Of a DNA stretch of 64,000 nt, positions 10,801 through 22,200 are shown in pieces. A model generated the notes under the pieces. That model worked only from the letters and a program-made list of their open reading frames with translations. It was not told the DNA's origin and did not search any database. Source of the stretch: Siphonodentalium dalli (Eukaryota > Mollusca > Scaphopoda > Gadilida > Siphonodentaliidae). The stretch covers positions 35,872,732 through 35,936,731 of the forward strand of contig CP136065.1 of the NCBI GenBank assembly GCA_032622095.1. The letters run 5' to 3'. The position numbers and the translations under genes are program-made. Position 1 is the stretch's first letter. Each line of letters opens with the position of its first letter.

Positions 10801-12060
10801 CATACCCCATTTTCACCCCCTCGGGTGGCACCCCCCGGGGGTGAATGGGTAGGGGTCGGGGTGTTTCTAGGTGGTATTTGGGGCGGGCTACCCACCCATG
10901 CCGTCAAATAGGTCGAAATCCTTACCGTTCTCGAAAATTGGTACATACCCCATTTTCAACCCCTCGGGGTGGCACCCCCCGGGGGTGATGGGTTGGGGGT
11001 CGGGGTGTTTCTAGGTGGTATAAATTTGGGCGGGCCACCCACCCATGCCGTCAAATCGGTCGAAATCCTTACCGTTCTCGAAAATGGTCCATACCCCATT
11101 TTCACCCCCTCGGGGTGGCACCCCCCGGGGTGATGGTGGGGGGTCGGGGTGTTTCTAGGTGGTATTTGGGCGGGCCACCCACCCATGCCGTCAAATCGGT
11201 CGAAATCCTTACCGTTCTCGAAAATGGTCCATACCCCATTTTCACCCCCCTCGGGGTGGCACCCCCGGGGGTGATGGGTGGGGGTCGGGGTGTTTCTAGG
11301 TAGTATTTGGGGCGGGGCCACCCACCCATGCCGTCAAATCGGTCGAAATCCTTACCGTTCTCGAAAATGTTCCATTCCCCATTTTCACCCCCTCGGGGTG
11401 GCACCCCCGGGGGGTGATGGGTGGGGGTCGGGGTGTTTTCTAGGTAGTATTTGGGGCGGGCCACCCACTCATGCCGTCAAATCGGTCGACATCCTTACCG
11501 TTCTCGAAAATGGTCCATACCCCATTTTCACCCCCTCGGGGTGGCACCCCCCGGGTGTGATGGGTGGGGGGGTCGGGGTGTTTCTAGGTAGTATTTGGGG
11601 CGGGCCACCCACCCATGCCGTCAAATCGGTCGAAATCCTTACCGTTCTCGAAAATGGTCCATACCCCATTTTCACCCCCTCGGGGTGGCACCCCCCGGGG
11701 GTGATGGGTGGGGGGTCGGGGTGTTTCTAGGTAGTATTTGGGGCGGGCCACCCACCCATGCCGTCAAATCGGTCGACATCCTTACCGTTCTCGAAAATGG
11801 TCCATACCCCCATTTTCACCCCCTCGGGGTGGCACCCCCCGGGTGTGATGGGTGGGGGGGTCGGGGTGTTTCTAGGTAGTATTTGGGGCGGGCCACCCAC
11901 CGTCAAATCGGTCGAAATCCTTACCGTTCTCGAAAATGGTCCATACCCCATTTTCACCCCCTCGGGGTGGCACCCCCCGGGGGTGATGGGTGGGGGGTCG
12001 GGGTGTTTCTAGGTGGTATTTGGGGCGGGCCACCCACCCATGCCGTCAAATCGGTCGAAA
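7842..12060 (+). repeat. 143-bp GC-rich satellite, array B (about 29 units)
   Basis: This is the duplicate of array A, with the same junctions at both ends and the same rare units: the deleted unit near 9,400-9,445 and the GTTGCTATGTAG dimers near 8,815 and 9,100. Near the right end a two-unit block (GGTCGACATCC unit plus GGTCGAAATCC unit) occurs twice here (about 11,485-11,760 and 11,772-12,050), whereas array A has two consecutive GACATCC units then one GAAATCC unit. One unit near 11,900 has lost CATGC. This indicates unit exchange after duplication, or assembly uncertainty. Confidence 0.97.
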
Positions 12061-12236
12061 GCGACATTTTTGGAAATAAGGAATAGGGGATAAGTTCCAA
12101 TTGTCATGTCTGTAAATATATATAGCTTTGTCGAGATGTCTCCCTAAGGTCGGATTATTTCAAGAGTCTCCCTAATGTCGTTACTTTTGTTAGCTATATG
12201 TATATGTATATCAGTACATGGCATTGGCTATAATAA

Positions 12237-12711
12237 TTAAAGGCACGGGCGGTGTTCGTTGCAGAAATATTAATATGTGGTCAAATCGCCACCAACAGAT
12301 GGAAATTTTAAATATGTACAGTTTTGTTCATATGCAAACGTAATCAGCGCATGAATAGTGTATTGTCCTCAATGTGTACGATGATTGCGTAAACAACAGC
12401 ATGCTCGTGTTACAGAAGTTTTGCTTCTGTTTACATAACACAACGCAATCATATTGGTTAATCACACAAACATTATATAAACGCTCTTCATTATTTACAT
12501 ATAAGAAATATAGTAACAAACAACGCTCTTTATGCTTACCATACCGGATCTATACAAAAGTCAGGAAACGTAACGTACTGTTTATGCCATAGTTCTGTAT
12601 GATATAACAACAAATTCTGCCTATATTTTACTATTTCTGTTTATGTCGGTTTTTGACGGAGCTGAATATTTTAACATCATACCCACCGCCAAAGACAGCC
12701 CGTATCTTTAA
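12237..12711 (+). mobile_element. TTAA-flanked MITE copy (duplicate of 4404-4878)
   Basis: Same sequence and same internal deletion as 4,404-4,878, with TTAA at both ends. The copy arose by the large duplication and not by a separate insertion. Confidence 0.85.
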
Positions 12712-13092
12712 TATGAGCAATAAAAGATGTTTTTTTATTAATACCAAATGCTCTCACCATACCCAGAAGCTGCACGTTGCATGGAAAATGATATATTGAG
12801 ATGTCTGCCTAAGGTCGGATTATTTCAAGAGTCTCCCGAATGTCGTTTCATGTTGTTAGGTATATGTATATCATTACATGGTATTGGTTATAATAATTAA
12901 AGGCACGGGCGGCGTTCGTTGCAGAACTATTCATATGTGATCAAATCGCCACCAACAGATGGAATATTAAAATATATATAGCTTTGTCGAGATGTCTCCC
13001 TAAGGTCGGATTATTTCAAGAGTCTCCCTAATGTCGTTAATTTTGTTAGCTATATGTATATGTATATCAGTCCATGGCATTGGTTATAATAA

Positions 13093-13616
13093 TTAAAGGC
13101 ACGGGCGGTGTTCGTTGCAGAAATATTAATATGTGGTCAAATCGCCACCAACAGATGGAATATTAAAATATGTACAGTTTTGTTCATATGCGAACGTAAT
13201 CAGCGCGTGAATAGTGTATTGTCCTCAATGTGTACGATTATTGCATAAACAACAGCATGCTCGTGTTACAGAAGTTTTGCTCCTGTTTACATAACACAAC
13301 GCAATCATATTGGTTAAGCACACAAACATTATATAAACGCTCTTCATTATTTCCATATAAGAAAAATAGTAACAAACAACGCTCTTTATGCTTACCATAT
13401 CCGGATCTATACGAAAGTCAGGAAACGTAACGGTTTTTTCCTTTTGTTTGCACAACAAAGTGAAAACAATTGACAATAACATACTGTTTATGCCATATTT
13501 CTGTATGATATAACAACAAATTCTGCCTATATTTTACTATTTCTGTTTATGGCGGTTTTTGACGGAGATGAATATTTTAATAGCATACCCACCGCCAACA
13601 CCGCCCGTATCTTTAA
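13093..13616 (+). mobile_element. TTAA-flanked MITE copy (duplicate of 5261-5784)
   Basis: Same sequence as 5,261-5,784 at an offset of 7,832. Solo left MITE ends follow, as in copy 1, near 13,802 and 13,998. Confidence 0.85.
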
Positions 13617-14106
13617 TATGAGCAATAAAAGATGTTTTTTTATTAATACCAAATGCTCTCACCATACCCAGAAGCTGCTCGTTGCATGGAAAATGATATA
13701 TTGAGATGTCTGGTTAAGGTCGGATTATTTCAAGAGTCTCCCGAATGTCGTTTCATGTTGTTAGGTATATGTATATCATTACATGGTATTGGTTATAATA
13801 ATTAAAGGCACGGGCGGCGTTCGTTGCAGAACTATTCATATGTGATCAAATCGCCACCAACAGATGGAATATTAAAATATATATAGCTTTGTCGAGATGT
13901 CTCCCTAAGGTCGGATTATTTCAAGAGTCTCCCTAATGTCGTTAATTTTGTAAGCTATATGTATATGTATATCAGTACATGGCATTGGTTATAATAATTA
14001 AAGGCACTGGTGGCGTTCGTTGCAGAACTATTCATATGTGATCAAATCGCCACCAACAGATGGAATATTAAAATATATATAGCTTTGTCGAGATGTCTCC
14101 CTAAGG

Positions 14107-15458
14107 GTGGATACACACATGCATGTAATCTCTGTAAATATCGTGTATTTGGCGTTTTACATGGATCATACACACCGTATAATATGTGTCCACTGACAAC
14201 CCAATCATTGCGACTGTGTTTGACCACAGTGAGTTAAACTCTGAACCGCTGAAGAGCCGTTGACTGGGACAAAGCCGTCAGGCCGCTCAAAATAATTATT
14301 CGCTCGATAACTCAAATGGTCGACGTTCAGTTTAAATCATTGTCAGTATTCTATTGATGTTAATACCAGTGATGGTCTCTTCCCCAACGCAGGGGGCTAT
14401 GACCCCCAACATGCACGGGGAGCTATATTATCCCAGAAGCTTCCGAATTCACCATTGCATATTTCCTCGACGGGGGTGTGCATGCAGCACCCTGGGTCCT
14501 GACACTCTGCTTTATAAATATCGTAGTCATGTCTGTCGTGTCTGTTTTCTACGAGTGATTAATCTAATATGCAGCAATTTACGCTATTCATATAATTATC
14601 AACATATTATACAGCTTTAAATTTGAATGCATGGTGTTGCTGTTTTTATTCATTCGACGAAAGTGTTGCCTAGCTACGAGTTCCCAACTACGTCACCTTT
14701 CCTCTCTTGTGTTATACAGTTATACATATATACGCAAAATTTACAACTGTGGAATATTTAAGTAAAACATTATATTGTAATTCTTGCCCAGATAATCCCG
14801 GCTGATACATTGAATTAACTCCCTTAGTTATTGGAAGCTTTCGAGAACCAGCCCCTCCCCCAATCATGGATTATGGCCGAAAATGTTATAATTCAAGCTT
14901 GTGACAGTTAGGAGCTTGTTCAACCTTTGGCTTGAGAAACATATATATAAATGGGGGGTGTCACTCTTTTTAATTTCAACGCTGTACCTGCATTATGTTG
15001 TTGGCGCTATAATGAATATTTGCAATCCCAATTGAATTAATGTTATCACATGAGCTCGCTCTCAAATTATCAGAGAAATCTCAACAAGCCGGTATCATCC
15101 TATAAAAGAATTCTGCATATTTTATTTTTGTTTTGGATGACCCTGTTTCCAAGAAATGACAGAAATAAATCAAGTATAAAATCGACCGGCTCTAATCCAC
15201 TTTTCGAAATGAATTATAACTCGTGAAAAACAGCAACATATATCAGACAAGAATTACTCATTTCGGCATCCATGAAAGAAGACATGTTTATGATTGGCCT
15301 GAAATTTCTTGATGGCAGTTTGTTTGATAATGGCTTATAACTACTCACTGGTGAAATTGACCTCTCGCGCGCAGGTGATTACTTTTGTCAATTATTGGTG
15401 TGGCCATGTAAAATACATGTATTTTACATACAGACATTACATGCATGTGTGTATCCAC
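14107..15458 (+). mobile_element. hAT-like non-autonomous element (1.35 kb)
   Basis: The left end GTGGATACACACATGCATGT and right end ACATGCATGTGTGTATCCAC are inverted repeats. A further loosely matching inner stretch contains TTTTACATGG and its inverted copy. CCTAAGG flanks it on both sides (14,100-14,106 and 15,459-15,465; 8 bp if the ambiguous C is counted), giving a 7-8 bp target duplication inside the MITE spacer. That size is typical of hAT elements (family knowledge); the superfamily call is inference. The interior has no transposase frame. It contains a piece resembling a shelled-animal short repeat (CCCCAACGCAGGGGGCTATG) but nothing I can name. Confidence 0.75.
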
Positions 15459-15552
15459 CCTAAGGTCGGATTATTTCAAGAGTCTACCTAATGTCGTTAA
15501 TTTTGTTAGCTATATGTATATGTATATCAGTACATGGCATTGGTTATAATAA

Positions 15553-16076
15553 TTAAAGGCACGGGCGGTGTTCGTTGCAGAAATATTAATATGTGGTGAA
15601 ATCGCCACCAATTGATGGAATATTAAAATATATACAGTTTTGTTCATATGCAAACGTAATCAGCGCATGAATAGTGTATTGTCCTCAATGTGTACGATGA
15701 TTGCGTAAACAACAGCATGCTCGTGTTACAGAAGTTTTGCTTCTGTTTACATAACACAACGCAATCATATTGGTTAATCACACAAACATTATATAAACGC
15801 TCTTCATTATTTCCATATAAGAAAAATAGTAACAAACAACGCTCTTTATGCTTACCATATCCGGATCTATACAAAAGTCAGGAAACGTAACGGTTTTTTC
15901 CTTTTGTTTGCACAACAAAGTGAAAACAATTGACAACAACATACTGTTTATGCCATATTTCTGTATGATATAACAACAACTTCTGCCTATATTTTACTAT
16001 TTCTGTTTATGGCGGTTTTTGACGGAGATGAATATTTTAATAGCATACCCACCGCCAACACCGCCCGTATCTTTAA
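15553..16076 (+). mobile_element. TTAA-flanked MITE copy in tandem array
   Basis: 524 bp from TTAA-AGGCACGGGCGGTG to CGCCCGTATC-TTTAA. First unit of the 1,101-bp array. Confidence 0.85.
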
Positions 16077-16653
16077 TATGAGCAATAAAAGATGTTTTTT
16101 TATTAATACCAAATGCTCTCATCATACCCAGAAGCTGCACGTTGCATGGAAAATGATATATTGAGATGTCTGGTTAAGGTCGGATTATTTCAAGAGTCTC
16201 CCGAATGTCGTTTCATGTTGTTAGGTATATGTATATCATTACATGGTATTGGTTATAATAATTAAAGGCACGGGCGGCGTTCGTTGCAGAACTATTCATA
16301 TGCGATCAAATCGCCACCAACAGATGGAATATTAAAATATATATAGCTTTGTCGAGATGTCTCCCTAAGGTCGGATTATTTCAAGAGTCTCCCTAATGTC
16401 GTTAATTTTGTAAGCTATATGTATATGTATATCAGTACATGGCATTGTTTATAATAATTAAAGGCACTGGTGGCGTTCGTTGCAGAACTATTCATATGTG
16501 ATCAAATCGCCACCAACAGATGGAATATTAAAATATATATAGCTTTGTCGAGATGTCCCCCTAAGGTCGGATTATTTCAAGAGTCTACCTAATGTCGTTA
16601 ATTTTGTTAGCTATATGTATATGTATATCAGTACATGGCATTGGTTATAATAA

Positions 16654-17177
16654 TTAAAGGCACGGGCGGTGTTCGTTGCAGAAATATTAATATGCGGTCA
16701 AATCGCCACCAATTGATGGAATATTAAAATATATACAGTTTTGTTCATATGCAAACGTAATCAGCGCATGAATAGTGTATTGTCCTCAATGTGTACGATG
16801 ATTGCGTAAACAACAGCATGCTCGTGTTACAGAAGTTTTGCTTCTGTTTACATAACACAACGCAATCATATTGGTTAATCACACAAACATTATATAAACG
16901 CTCTTCATTATTTCCATATAAGAAAAATAGTAACAAACAACGCTCTTTATGCTTACCATATCAGGATCTATACAAAAGTCAGGAAACGTAACGGTTTTTT
17001 CCTTTTGTTTGCACAACAAAGTGAAAACAATTGACAACAACATACTGTTTATGCCATATTTCTGTATGATATAACAACAACTTCTGCCTATATTTTACTA
17101 TTTCTGTTTATGGCGGTTTTTGACGGAGATGAATATTTTAATAGCATACCCACCGCCAACACCGCCCGTATCTTTAA
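16654..17177 (+). mobile_element. TTAA-flanked MITE copy in tandem array
   Basis: Exactly 1,101 bp downstream of the previous copy and the same length (524 bp). It differs by few substitutions (for example TCAGGATC for TCCGGATC), so it arose by tandem amplification and not by new insertion. Confidence 0.85.
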
Positions 17178-17754
17178 TATGAGCAATAAAAGATGTTTTT
17201 TTATTAATACCAAATGCTCTCATCATACCCAGAAGCTGCACGTTGCATGGAAAATGATATATTGAGATGTCTGGTTAAGGTCGGATTATTTCAAGAGTCT
17301 CCCGAATGTCGTTTCATGTTGTTAGGTATATGTATATCATTACATGGTATTGGTTATAATAATTAAAGGCACGGGCGGCGTTCGTTGCAGAACTATTCAT
17401 ATGCGATCAAATCGCCACCAACAGATGGAATATTAAAATATATATAGCTTTGTCGAGATGTCTCCCTAAGGTCGGATTATTTCAAGAGTCTCCCTAATGT
17501 CGTTAATTTTGTAAGCTATATGTATATGTATATCAGTACATGGCATTGTTTATAATAATTAAAGGCACTGGTGGCGTTCGTTGCAGAACTATTCATATGT
17601 GATCAAATCGCCACCAACAGATGGAATATTAAAATATATATAGCTTTGTCGAGATGTCCCCCTAAGGTCGGATTATTTCAAGAGTCTACCTAATGTCGTT
17701 AATTTTGTTAGCTATATGTATATGTATATCAGTACATGGCATTGGTTATAATAA

Positions 17755-18278
17755 TTAAAGGCACGGGCGGTGTTCGTTGCAGAAATATTAATATGCGGTC
17801 AAATCGCCACCAATTGATGGAATATTAAAATATATACAGTTTTGTTCATATGCAAACGTAATCAGCGCATGAATAGTGTATTGTCCTCAATGTGTACGAT
17901 GATTGCGTAAACAACAGCATGCTCGTGTTACAGAAGTTTTGCTTCTGTTTACATAACACAACGCAATCATATTGGTTAATCACACAAACATTATATAAAC
18001 GCTCTTCATTATTTCCATATAAGAAAAATAGTAACAAACAACGCTCTTTATGCTTACCATATCAGGATCTATACAAAAGTCAGGAAACGTAACGGTTTTT
18101 TCCTTTTGTTTGCACAACAAAGTGAAAACAATTGACAACAACATACTGTTTATGCCATATTTCTGTATGATATAACAACAAATTCTGCCTATATTTTACT
18201 ATTTCTGTTTATGGCGGTTTTTGACGGAGATGAATATTTTAACAGCATACCCACCGCCAACACCGCCCGTATCTATAA
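17755..18278 (+). mobile_element. TTAA-flanked MITE copy in tandem array, mutated right TTAA
   Basis: Third 1,101-bp period. The right flank reads ATCTATAATA in place of ATCTTTAATA, so the right TTAA is lost. Confidence 0.82.
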
Positions 18279-18659
18279 TATGAGCAATAAAAGATGTTTT
18301 TTTATTAATACCAAATGCTCCCACCATATCCAGAAGCTGCACGTTGCATGGAAAATAATATATTGAGATGTCTGCCTAAGGTTGGATTATTTCAAGAGTC
18401 TCCCGAATGTCGTTTCATGTTGTTAGGTATATGTATATCATTACATGGTATTGGTTATAATAATTAAAGGCACGGGCGGCGTTCGTTGCAGAACTATTCA
18501 TATGTGATCAAATCGCCACCAACAGATGGAATATTAAAATTTATATAGCTTTGTCGAGATGTCTCCCTAAGGTCGGATTATTTCAAGAGTCTACCTAATG
18601 TCGTTAATTTTGTTAGCTATATGTATATGTATATCAGTACATGACATTGGTTATACTAA

Positions 18660-19185
18660 TTAAAGGCACGGGCGGTGTTCGTTGCAGAAATATTAATATG
18701 TGGTCAAATCGCCACCAACAGATGGAATATTAAAATATGTACAGTTTTGTTCATATGTGCAAACGTAATCAGCGCGTGAATAGTGTATTGTCCTCAATGT
18801 GTACGATGATTGCGTAAACAACAGCATGCTCGTGTTACAGAAGTTTTGCTTCTGTTTACATAACACAACGCAATCATATTGGTTAATCACACAAACATTA
18901 TATAAACGCTCTTCATTATTTCCATATAAGAAAAATAGTAACAAACAACGCTCTTTATGCTTACCATATGCGGATCTATACAAAAGTCAGGAAACGTAAC
19001 GGTTGTTTCCTTTTGTTTGCACAACAAAGTGAAAACAATTGACAATAACATACTGTTTATGCCATATTTCTGTATGATATAACAAAACGTTCTGCCTATA
19101 TTTTACTATTTCTGTTTATGGCGGTTTTTGAAGGAGATGAATATTTTAACAGCATACCCACCGCCAAAATCGCCCGTGTCTTTAA
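18660..19185 (+). mobile_element. TTAA-flanked MITE copy
   Basis: Same organisation, about 526 bp, more diverged (TCATATGTGCAAACG insertion, GGTTGTTTCC). Both TTAA sites are present. Confidence 0.82.
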
Positions 19186-19568
19186 TATGAGCAATAAAAG
19201 ATGTTTTTTTTATTATTAATACCAATGCTCTCACCATACCAAGAAGCTGCGCGTTGCATGGCAAATGATATACTGAGATGTCTCCCTAAGGTCGGATTAT
19301 TTCAAGAATCTCCCTAATGTCGTTCATGTTGTTTGGTATATGTATATCATTACATGGTATTGGTTATAATAATTAAAGGCACGAGCGGCGTTCGTTGCAG
19401 AAATATTCATATGTGTTCAAATCGCCACCAACAGATGGAATATTAAAATATATATAGCTGTGTCGAGATGTCTCCCTAAGGTCGGATTATTTCAAGAGTC
19501 TCCCTAATGTCGTTAATTTTGTTAGCAATATGCATATGTATATCAGTACACGGCATTGGTTATCATAA

Positions 19569-20090
19569 TTAAAGGCACGGGCGGCGTTCGTTGCAGAAAT
19601 ATTAATATGCGGTCAAATCGCCACCATCAATAGGAATATTAAAATATATAGTTTTGTTCATATGCAAACATAATCAGCTCGTAAATAGTATATTGTCCTC
19701 AAGGTGTACGATGGTTGTGTGAACAACAGCCTGCTCGTGTTACAGAAGTTTTGCTGCTGTTTACATAACACAACGCAGTCATATTGGTTAACTCACAAAC
19801 ATTACATGAACGCTCTTCATTATTTCCATATAAGAAAAACAGTAACAAAGAACGCTTTTTATGCTTACCATATCCGGATCTATACAAAAGTCAGGAAACG
19901 TAACGGTTTTGTCCTTTTGTTTGCACAACAAAGTGAAAACAATTGACAATAACATACTGTTTATGCCATAGTTCTGTATGATATAACAACAAATTCTGCC
20001 TATATTTTACTATTTCTGTTTATGGCGGTTTTTGACGGAGCTGAATATTTTAACAGCATACCCACCGCCAAAGACAGCCCGTATATTTAA
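19569..20090 (+). mobile_element. TTAA-flanked MITE copy
   Basis: About 522 bp. Left end TTAA-AGGCACGGGCGGCG, right end ACAGCCCGTATATTTAA. Diverged interior (GTGAACAACAGCCTGCTCG). Confidence 0.8.
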
Positions 20091-20471
20091 TATGAGCAAT
20101 AAAAGATGTTTTTTTTATTAATACCAAATGCTCTCACCATACCCAGAAGCTGCACGTTGCATGGAAAATTATTTATTGAGACGTCTCCCTAAGGTCAGAT
20201 TATTTCAAGAATCTCCCTAATGTCGTTCATGTTGTTAGGTATATGTATATCATTACATGGTATTGGTTATAATAATTAAAGGCACGGGCGGCGTTCGTTG
20301 CAGAAATATTCATATGTGTTCAAATCGCCACCAACAGATGGAATATTAAAATATATATAGCTGTGTCGAGGTGTCTCCCTAAGGTCGGATTATTTCAAGA
20401 GTCTCCCTAATGTCGTTAATTTTGTTAGCTATAGGTATATGTATATCAGTACATGGCATTGGTTATAATAA

Positions 20472-20948
20472 TTAAAGGCACGGGCGGTGTTCGTTGCAGA
20501 AATATTAATATGTGCTCAAATCGCCACCAACAGATGGAATATTAAAATATGCACAGTTTTGTTCATATGCAAACGTAATCAGCGCTTGAATAGTGTATTG
20601 TCCTCCATGTGTATAAGATGATTGCGTAAACAACAGCATGCTCGTGTTACAGAAGTTTTGCGTCTGTTTACATAACACAACGCAATCATATTGGTTAATC
20701 ACACAAACATTATATAAACGCTCTTCATTATTTCCATATAAGAAAAACAGTAACAAACAACGCTCTTTATGCTTAACATATCCGGATCTAAACAAAAGTG
20801 AAAACAATTGACAATAACATACTGTTTATGCCATATTTTTGTATGATATAACAACAAATTCTGCCTATATTTTACTATTTCTGTTTATGGCGGTTTTTGA
20901 CGGAGATGAATATTTTAACAGCATACCCAACACCGCCCGTATCTTTAA
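20472..20948 (+). mobile_element. TTAA-flanked MITE copy, internally deleted
   Basis: About 477 bp. It lacks the GTCAGGAAACGTAACGG segment and has a shortened right TIR (ATACCCAACACCGCCCG). TTAA is present on both sides. Confidence 0.8.
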
Positions 20949-21332
20949 TATGAGCAATAAAACTTGTGTTTTTATTATTATTAATACCAAATGCTCTCAC
21001 CATACCCAGAAGCTGCGCGTTGCATGGAAAATGATATATTGAGATGTCTCCCTAAGGTCGGATTATTTCAAGAGTCTCCCTAATGTCGTTCATGTTGTTA
21101 GGTATATGTATACCATTACATGGTATTGGTTATAATAATTAAAGGCACGGGCGGCGTTCGTTGCAGAAATATTCATGTGTTCAAATCGCCACCAACAGAT
21201 GGAATATTAAAATATATATAGCTGTGTCGAGTTGTCTCCCTAAGGTCGGATTATTTCAAGAGTCTCCATAATGTCGTTAATTTTGTTAGCTATATGTATA
21301 TGTATATCAGTACATGGCATTGGTTATAACAA

Positions 21333-21758
21333 TTAAAGGCACGGGCGGTGTTCGTTGCAGAAATATTAATATGTGGTCAAATCGCCACCAACAGATGGAA
21401 TATTAAAATATGCACAGTTTTGTTCAGATGCAAACGTAATCAGCGCGTGAATAGTGTATTGTCCTCAATGTGTACGATGATTGCGTAAACAACAGCATGC
21501 TCGTGTTACGGAAGTTTTGCTTCTGTTTACATAACACAACGCAATTATAGTGGTTAATCACACAAACATTATATAAACGCTCTTTATTATTTCCATATAA
21601 GGAAAGTAGTAACAAACAACGCTCTTTATGTTTAACATATCCGGATCTAAATAAAACCTAGGAAATGTAAAGTTGTTTGCTTTTGTTTACGTAACACATT
21701 TGACGGATGTGAATATGTTAGTAGCATGCCCACCGCCGACACTGGCCGTATCTTTTAT
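21333..21758 (+). mobile_element. Degenerate MITE copy at array edge
   Basis: The left end is normal (TTAA-AGGCACGGGCGGTG). The right part is shortened and mutated (CACTGGCCGTATCTTTTATA) with no right TTAA. It marks the decaying edge of the array. Confidence 0.7.
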
Positions 21759-21759
21759 A

Positions 21760-22200
21760 TAGCAATAAAAGATTTTGTGTTCGTTTGATACCAAATGCTC
21801 TCACCATAACCAGAAGCTTTACGTTGCATAGAAAATGATATATCGAGATGTCTCGCCATCAACATATGGAATATTAAAGCATTGTTCATATGCAAACATA
21901 ATGGGGCGTAAATAGTGTATTGTGTAATAGTATACTGTCTTCAAGGTGTGCGATGATTGCCAACACCGCCCGTATCTTTGATATAGCAATAAAAGATGTT
22001 TTTTTTTCGATTAATAACAAATGCCCTCACCTTACCCAGAAGCTACGCGTTGCATAGAAAATGATATATCGAGATTCTCCATAAGGTCGGATTATTTCAA
22101 GAGTCTCCCTAAGGTTTATGGCTGTTTTTTACGGAGGTGAATATTTTAACAGCATACCCACTGCCAACGCCGCCCGTATCTTTAATATAGCAATAAGCAG
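21760..22200 (+). repeat. Decayed MITE right ends and spacer fragments
   Basis: Three partial right ends occur (CACCGCC...CGTATCTTT...AGCAATAA near 21,735, 21,964 and 22,157), with spacer pieces such as GAAAATGATATATCGAGA and CGGATTATTTCAAGAG. Several micro-rearrangements; no gene. Confidence 0.7.

Larger units (their letters stand above)
7682..14265 (+). repeat. Direct large duplication, copy 2
   Basis: Near-identical to 1-6,433, in the same orientation. Outside the satellite the copies differ by very few substitutions. Inside it, copy 2 carries many extra single bases in homopolymers, for example GGGGCC for GGGCC near 10,602 and 11,315, TGAATGG near 10,843 and AAAATTGG near 10,939. Its last satellite units are also in a different order. 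Copy 2 continues past the breakpoint into the rest of a hAT-like element, so copy 1 is the one cut short at this edge. Confidence 0.95.
15466..21850 (+). repeat. Higher-order tandem array of MITE plus spacer (1,101-bp units, then variants)
   Basis: Units run from CGGATTATTTCAAGAGTCTA through a full MITE, then GAGCAATAAAAGATG, GCATGGAAAATGATATATTG and two spacer/solo-left-end segments. The first two periods are exactly 1,101 bp (the same features recur at 15,644, 16,745 and 17,846). The next is about 907 bp because one 194-bp spacer segment is missing, and later units drift to about 900 bp. Divergence increases rightward. The array resembles 4,229-6,276 but is more regular. ORFs of 60-100 codons recur once per unit in both strands and are not supported as genes. 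Confidence 0.93.

Noticed and set aside
161-12060. CRISPR-like array
   Set aside because: Repeats are contiguous 143-bp units with no variable spacers, in a eukaryotic setting with no cas genes.
15644-15890. ORFs of about 66-76 codons recurring in each MITE unit on both strands
   Set aside because: They overlap antisense to each other within MITE interior, have no known motif and are conserved only because the units are recently amplified.
4404-21758. CENP-B box in the MITE left end (GTTCGTTGCAGAA)
   Set aside because: It lacks the required CGGG at the right spacing; only the first half matches.
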